Source of the DNA: Planctomycetaceae bacterium UBA2972
GTDB lineage: Bacteria > Planctomycetota > Planctomycetia > Pirellulales > Pirellulaceae
NCBI GenBank assembly: GCA_002348315.1
Contig: DEAW01000063.1
Coordinates: 1-18,229, forward strand
Direction of reading: 5' to 3'
Length of the DNA: 18,229 bases
Of the stretch, positions 15,840 to 18,229 are shown piece after piece. The position numbers and the translations under genes are program-made. Within the stretch, counting starts at the first letter, position 1; each line of letters opens with the position of its first letter. The notes beneath the pieces were generated by a model that made no database searches, had not been told where the DNA came from, and was given only the letters and a program-made list of their open reading frames with translations.

Positions 15840-16316
15840 TCACTCACCTTCGGCAGGTGTTGCACCGCCACCGATGATATCTTGCATAATGCTTGTGTCG
15901 GCCGTCCGATTGATAATGATCAGAATCATGAGAACACTCATAAAGATTGGCAGCAACGGCCCTAATGTAATGGCACGTACTAACCAGGTATTTCGATTGT
16001 TCTTGTCGGCAACTAAGCTAATAAGTCCGCAAAAAGCGCTCATAATTGAAATCAGAAGGACAATAGCTGCCAGGTCAATCGGGAAATTAGTATCGGTGTA
16101 ATTGAACTGAAAGAACTTTGTCATCAATTCAACAAACTCGATATGTTTACTTTTATCAAGATGGTAATACTCGTTGAGCGTCGTGGAGAGCACCAAAACA
16201 AGAACGACACCTAGGAAAACAAGCAACGAACAAATTGCCCATTCACCGGTTCGTTTCTTGGCGTCTTCGCGAAGTTGTTCTTCTAATTCGAGTTCGATAT
16301 TTTCGTCGGCCATCAT
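15840..16316 (-). CDS. Small integral membrane protein of unknown function
   Basis: A 158-residue protein with an acidic, probably helical N terminus (about 2-24, rich in Glu and Lys) and three clear hydrophobic segments at about 26-46, 80-102 and 114-136. The loop between helices 1 and 2 (47-79) is polar and aromatic, and the C-terminal tail ends GGGATPAEGE. I see no enzyme motif, cysteine motif or signal-peptide cleavage site. Two ATG codons are adjacent (16316 and 16313), so the exact start is ambiguous by one residue. It lies between the ACT-domain gene (107-nt gap) and the zinc-ribbon gene (74-nt gap) on the same strand. The function cannot be assigned. Confidence 0.75.
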   Translation of the reverse strand: MMADENIELELEEQLREDAKKRTGEWAICSLLVFLGVVLVLVLSTTLNEYYHLDKSKHIEFVELMTKFFQFNYTDTNFPIDLAAIVLLISIMSAFCGLISLVADKNNRNTWLVRAITLGPLLPIFMSVLMILIIINRTADTSIMQDIIGGGATPAEGE

Positions 16317-16375
16317 TGGTCCAATCGCTTGGTAAGTAGGTGAACATACTACTTTAATGATTTTCGGCTTAAATC

Positions 16376-16393
16376 TCGCCTGATATTAGGCGA
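16376..16393 (-). terminator. Short hairpin between the ACT-domain gene and the small membrane-protein gene
   Basis: A perfect 6-bp inverted repeat, TCGCCT and AGGCGA with a 6-nt loop, lies 31 nt after the ACT-domain stop codon. On the minus strand it is followed by GATTTAAG rather than a run of T, so it is a weak candidate for an intrinsic terminator or attenuating hairpin. Confidence 0.3.
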
Positions 16394-16423
16394 AATATAG
16401 TTTCTGACGTTTAACTTAAGTAC

Positions 16424-16915
16424 TTATTGATCAAATAGCAGATCGTCTTCTGTGATCAGGTTAAATCCTTTATCCGTCAGTGTTTCCACAGCATAATCGA
16501 TATTATCGACCATGAGCGCCACGACGGGCCTTCCGTGGGGACGTGAAAATAGAGGGTATGTCTGAGTGATATTGATTTCGGCCTGTAGCAGGGCAGTACA
16601 AACGTTTAACAGCGGTTGTTGAGTATCGGGTAGTTCCAATGCAATGAGTTGGCTTTCGATCATCGGAAGACCTGAGCGTTCAAGCACTTCTCGGCCGGTT
16701 TCCGGGTTACTTAGTAGGAAACGGCCAAAGGCGCATTCTGTGGAATCATTGATCGAAAGGGCAAGTATTTGAACGTCGCTCCCCTCAAATCGCCGTATCA
16801 CTTCCATGAGTTGTCCGACACGATTTTCCAGAAAAATCGTAAATTGAGTGAGCGCCGGATAATCCCGTCCACGCATCGTTGATAATTCTGTAAAACCGTC
16901 TTCGCCAAAACTCAT
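16424..16915 (-). CDS. Tandem ACT-domain protein
   Basis: A 163-residue protein made of two ACT domains and little else. The first runs from about 22 to 90 (TQFTIFLENRVGQLMEVIRRF at its head, a classical beta-alpha opening with NRVGQL at the ligand-binding turn). The second runs from about 91 to 156 (LELPDTQQPLLNVCTALL, then RPVVALMVDN). ACT domains bind small ligands, usually amino acids, at domain interfaces, so this is probably a free-standing sensor or regulator of amino-acid metabolism. No catalytic domain is attached and no amino-acid biosynthetic gene is adjacent, so the ligand is unknown. ATG 16915 has a weak G-rich stretch upstream; ATG 16876 is an alternative that would keep both domains. 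It is divergent from the thioesterase gene across 102 nt. Confidence 0.82.
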   Translation of the reverse strand: MSFGEDGFTELSTMRGRDYPALTQFTIFLENRVGQLMEVIRRFEGSDVQILALSINDSTECAFGRFLLSNPETGREVLERSGLPMIESQLIALELPDTQQPLLNVCTALLQAEINITQTYPLFSRPHGRPVVALMVDNIDYAVETLTDKGFNLITEDDLLFDQ

Positions 16916-17017
16916 GGAAGCCCCGTCGCCAGAAAGTACACTTTTAAGTAGATTTATTTTATCACGATAATCAGAAAACTAAGAATTCCAAGTACAAAAA
17001 AGGCCCAAGGAATCCAA

Positions 17018-17422
17018 GTGCAAAGCCATACGATTTCAATCCGAGTGCGATATCAAGAAACCGATGCTCAGGGGATCGTGCATCATGGGAACTACCTGAC
17101 GTATTTTGAGAAAGCACGAATTGAATTCCTGCGTGCCATGGGGATTAGTTATCGGGATGTCGAGGCGGCAGGGCTCATGCTGGTCGTTGCTAAGGCCGAA
17201 ATTACGTACTTCCAGCCAGCTTATTTCGACGATGAACTGACGGTGGAAACCCAAGTCGCTTCAACTAAAGGGGCCGCGATTATTCATGAATACGTAATCC
17301 GTCGCGGTGAGGATGAAATTGTTCGAGGTAAAACGCGGGTTGGCTGCCTCACAAAAGCAGGTAAGGTGACGCGTGTTCCGAAATGGTTAGGTGGGAAAGG
17401 CGACTTTGAGAAACCGGGTTAA
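17018..17422 (+). CDS. Hot-dog acyl-CoA thioesterase, YbgC/4HBT type
   Basis: A 134-residue hot-dog-fold thioesterase that hydrolyses an acyl-CoA or a related thioester. The family signature is clear: RVRYQETDAQGIVHHGNY (9-26), with Asp16 as the expected catalytic residue, followed by YFEKARIEFLR on the central helix and TYFQPAYFDDEL further on. The length is normal for YbgC-like proteins. The tol-pal genes that often accompany ybgC in proteobacteria are not here, so a link to the envelope cannot be claimed. The start is GTG 17018, with AAGGA 6 nt upstream. The TAA overlaps by 4 bp the stop of the convergent gene that follows. Confidence 0.9.
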   Translation: MQSHTISIRVRYQETDAQGIVHHGNYLTYFEKARIEFLRAMGISYRDVEAAGLMLVVAKAEITYFQPAYFDDELTVETQVASTKGAAIIHEYVIRRGEDEIVRGKTRVGCLTKAGKVTRVPKWLGGKGDFEKPG

Positions 17423-17976
17423 AGATCGATTTCGTCAAATGCGTCGAGTAAGTTGTCGAGGTCATCAGCCGGAGTCTGGTTCTGCTGTCGCTTGGGCATC
17501 GGCTTGGTCGTAGAATCGGGCTTTGTCTCATTTACTAGCGGGGACGCAATTGTCTGTTGGTCGGTCGCCGCCTTTTTCTTCTGATCAAGGGATTTGAGAA
17601 TATGACGTCGTGCGTCGATCGGTCCGGGGAACTGTGAAAGATCTAAGCAGTCGATTTGCCGTTGCATGGGATCGTAATGGCCTGGAGATGCGATCGGTAG
17701 AGCTGCTGCCAATGGTGTATCCCCAAAATTGCCAATGACTCCCGCCTGACGGAGCAGTGGTTGTGCCTCAGCCTGACCATACCAGGAAACAAAGAACATA
17801 TCACCGCGTACGCCTTCCAGGCAAAGTGAATCAGTGCTCTCAGGCTCAATATTCTTGACATCACCAATGATCGAGACTTCCAGGCCGTCTTTCATTAATA
17901 GAATGGCCACGAGTTCTTCTTCGAAATCCCGGCGTTCAGTCGAAGGGTGATCTGTCTGTGAAAGTACGATTACCAA
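17419..17976 (-). CDS. Unrecognised 185-residue protein
   Basis: I do not recognise this protein. Residues about 1-110 look like a compact mixed alpha/beta domain (EELVAILLMKDGLEVSIIGD, MFFVSWYGQAEAQPLLRQAG). The C-terminal third (about 125-185) is low in hydrophobic residues and probably disordered, with many Lys, Gln, Thr and Pro, ending in an acidic stretch DDLDNLLDAFDEIDL. There is no signal peptide or membrane segment. The start is TTG 17976, supported by AGAGG 7 nt upstream. It lies 76 nt downstream of the VanZ-like gene on the same strand, and its stop overlaps that of the thioesterase gene. An acidic, short-helix C terminus can serve as a docking peptide, but nothing here shows a partner. 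Confidence 0.72.
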   Translation of the reverse strand: MVIVLSQTDHPSTERRDFEEELVAILLMKDGLEVSIIGDVKNIEPESTDSLCLEGVRGDMFFVSWYGQAEAQPLLRQAGVIGNFGDTPLAAALPIASPGHYDPMQRQIDCLDLSQFPGPIDARRHILKSLDQKKKAATDQQTIASPLVNETKPDSTTKPMPKRQQNQTPADDLDNLLDAFDEIDL

Positions 17977-18052
17977 AAGTAAACCTCTTATTAGGCGGAG
18001 CTATTCATCTATGCTATTTGGCAAACGTCGAAGAGGAAACCCCAGAAGGATT

Positions 18053-18229
18053 TCAAAAGTGGGGAAGGACAAAATTTCGGCCGATGTAGATTCCCAATGA
18101 CGTTCCGGCACAATTGTAAGCAAGGTCCAGCCATTCAAATACGCGAGTGGCAGTCGTAATCTGGAGCAATTCAAGTACTACTGCCAGCGTAAGTGCTAAC
18201 ACGGACGACGATAGGAAATCTTTGGGCCA
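18053..18229 (-). CDS. VanZ-like family protein, C-terminal part only
   Basis: The window ends inside this minus-strand gene. The 58 visible residues, ending at a TGA at 18055-18053, match the C-terminal half of VanZ-like membrane proteins: a hydrophobic helix with the conserved E-x2-Q (VVLELLQITTATRVFEW), then DLAYNCAGTSLGIYIG, where D-x3-N-x2-G-x3-G is the family's typical end. One to two membrane helices are visible. VanZ itself gives low-level teicoplanin resistance in Enterococcus, but most homologues have unknown function, so no resistance role is implied. The upstream half and start are outside the window. Confidence 0.75.
   Translation of the reverse strand, partial: WPKDFLSSSVLALTLAVVLELLQITTATRVFEWLDLAYNCAGTSLGIYIGRNFVLPHF

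Noticed and set aside
16943..16971. Possible promoter for the thioesterase gene (TTTAAG, 17 nt, GATAAT)
   Set aside because: The -35 match is only 3 of 6 in an A+T-rich stretch where such matches are expected by chance.
18036..18054. Imperfect hairpin at the end of the VanZ-like gene
   Set aside because: A 7-bp stem with a mismatch that overlaps the stop codon and has no following T run.

Overview
This 18.2-kb window looks like ordinary bacterial chromosome from a member of the Planctomycetota, possibly Pirellulaceae-like. That placement is an inference. It rests on moderate G+C, several paralogues of a type common in that phylum (a Gfo/Idh/MocA-like protein with membrane segments, a membrane protein with an N-terminal zinc ribbon, a MurE-like protein beside an SDR), and loosely packed house-keeping genes. 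I see no insertion sequence, phage gene, CRISPR array, rRNA or tRNA.

Layout. Positions 107-12765 hold nine genes, all on the minus strand and read from right to left: a degenerate MurE-like ligase, a separate 132-residue Mur N-terminal-type domain, an SDR oxidoreductase (FabG-like), a membrane-anchored Gfo/Idh/MocA-like protein, an HtrA/Deg serine protease, thiL, tsaE, addB and addA. Gaps are 11-84 nt, with overlaps at thiL/tsaE and addB/addA, so much of this could be co-transcribed. Internal promoters are possible, for example before addB. A divergent intergenic region (12766-12980) separates this block from a plus-strand gene of unknown function that resembles two receiver domains without their phospho-acceptor residues. 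Its stop overlaps by 4 bp the stop of a SAMHD1-like HD phosphohydrolase gene on the minus strand. That gene follows a zinc-ribbon membrane protein (11-nt gap), a small three-helix membrane protein and a tandem ACT-domain protein. A second divergent region (16916-17017) leads to a hot-dog (YbgC-type) thioesterase on the plus strand. The thioesterase ends in a 4-bp overlap with a minus-strand gene for an unrecognised 185-residue protein. The right edge cuts the 3' end of a VanZ-like gene.

How the genes work together. AddA and AddB should form a helicase-nuclease for double-strand break repair. TsaE and ThiL are conserved enzymes of tRNA t6A modification and thiamine diphosphate synthesis. HtrA handles protein quality control in the envelope. 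The most unusual part is the head of the long operon. A MurE-fold protein has lost essentially every catalytic motif, a free-standing Mur N-terminal-like domain follows directly, and two genes on lies a Gfo/Idh-fold protein that lacks both the dinucleotide loop and the EKP motif but carries two membrane helices. The only enzyme among the first four genes that looks active is the SDR. This suggests a binding or regulatory role for the pseudoenzymes, possibly linked to the cell envelope, but the sequence does not show what that role is.
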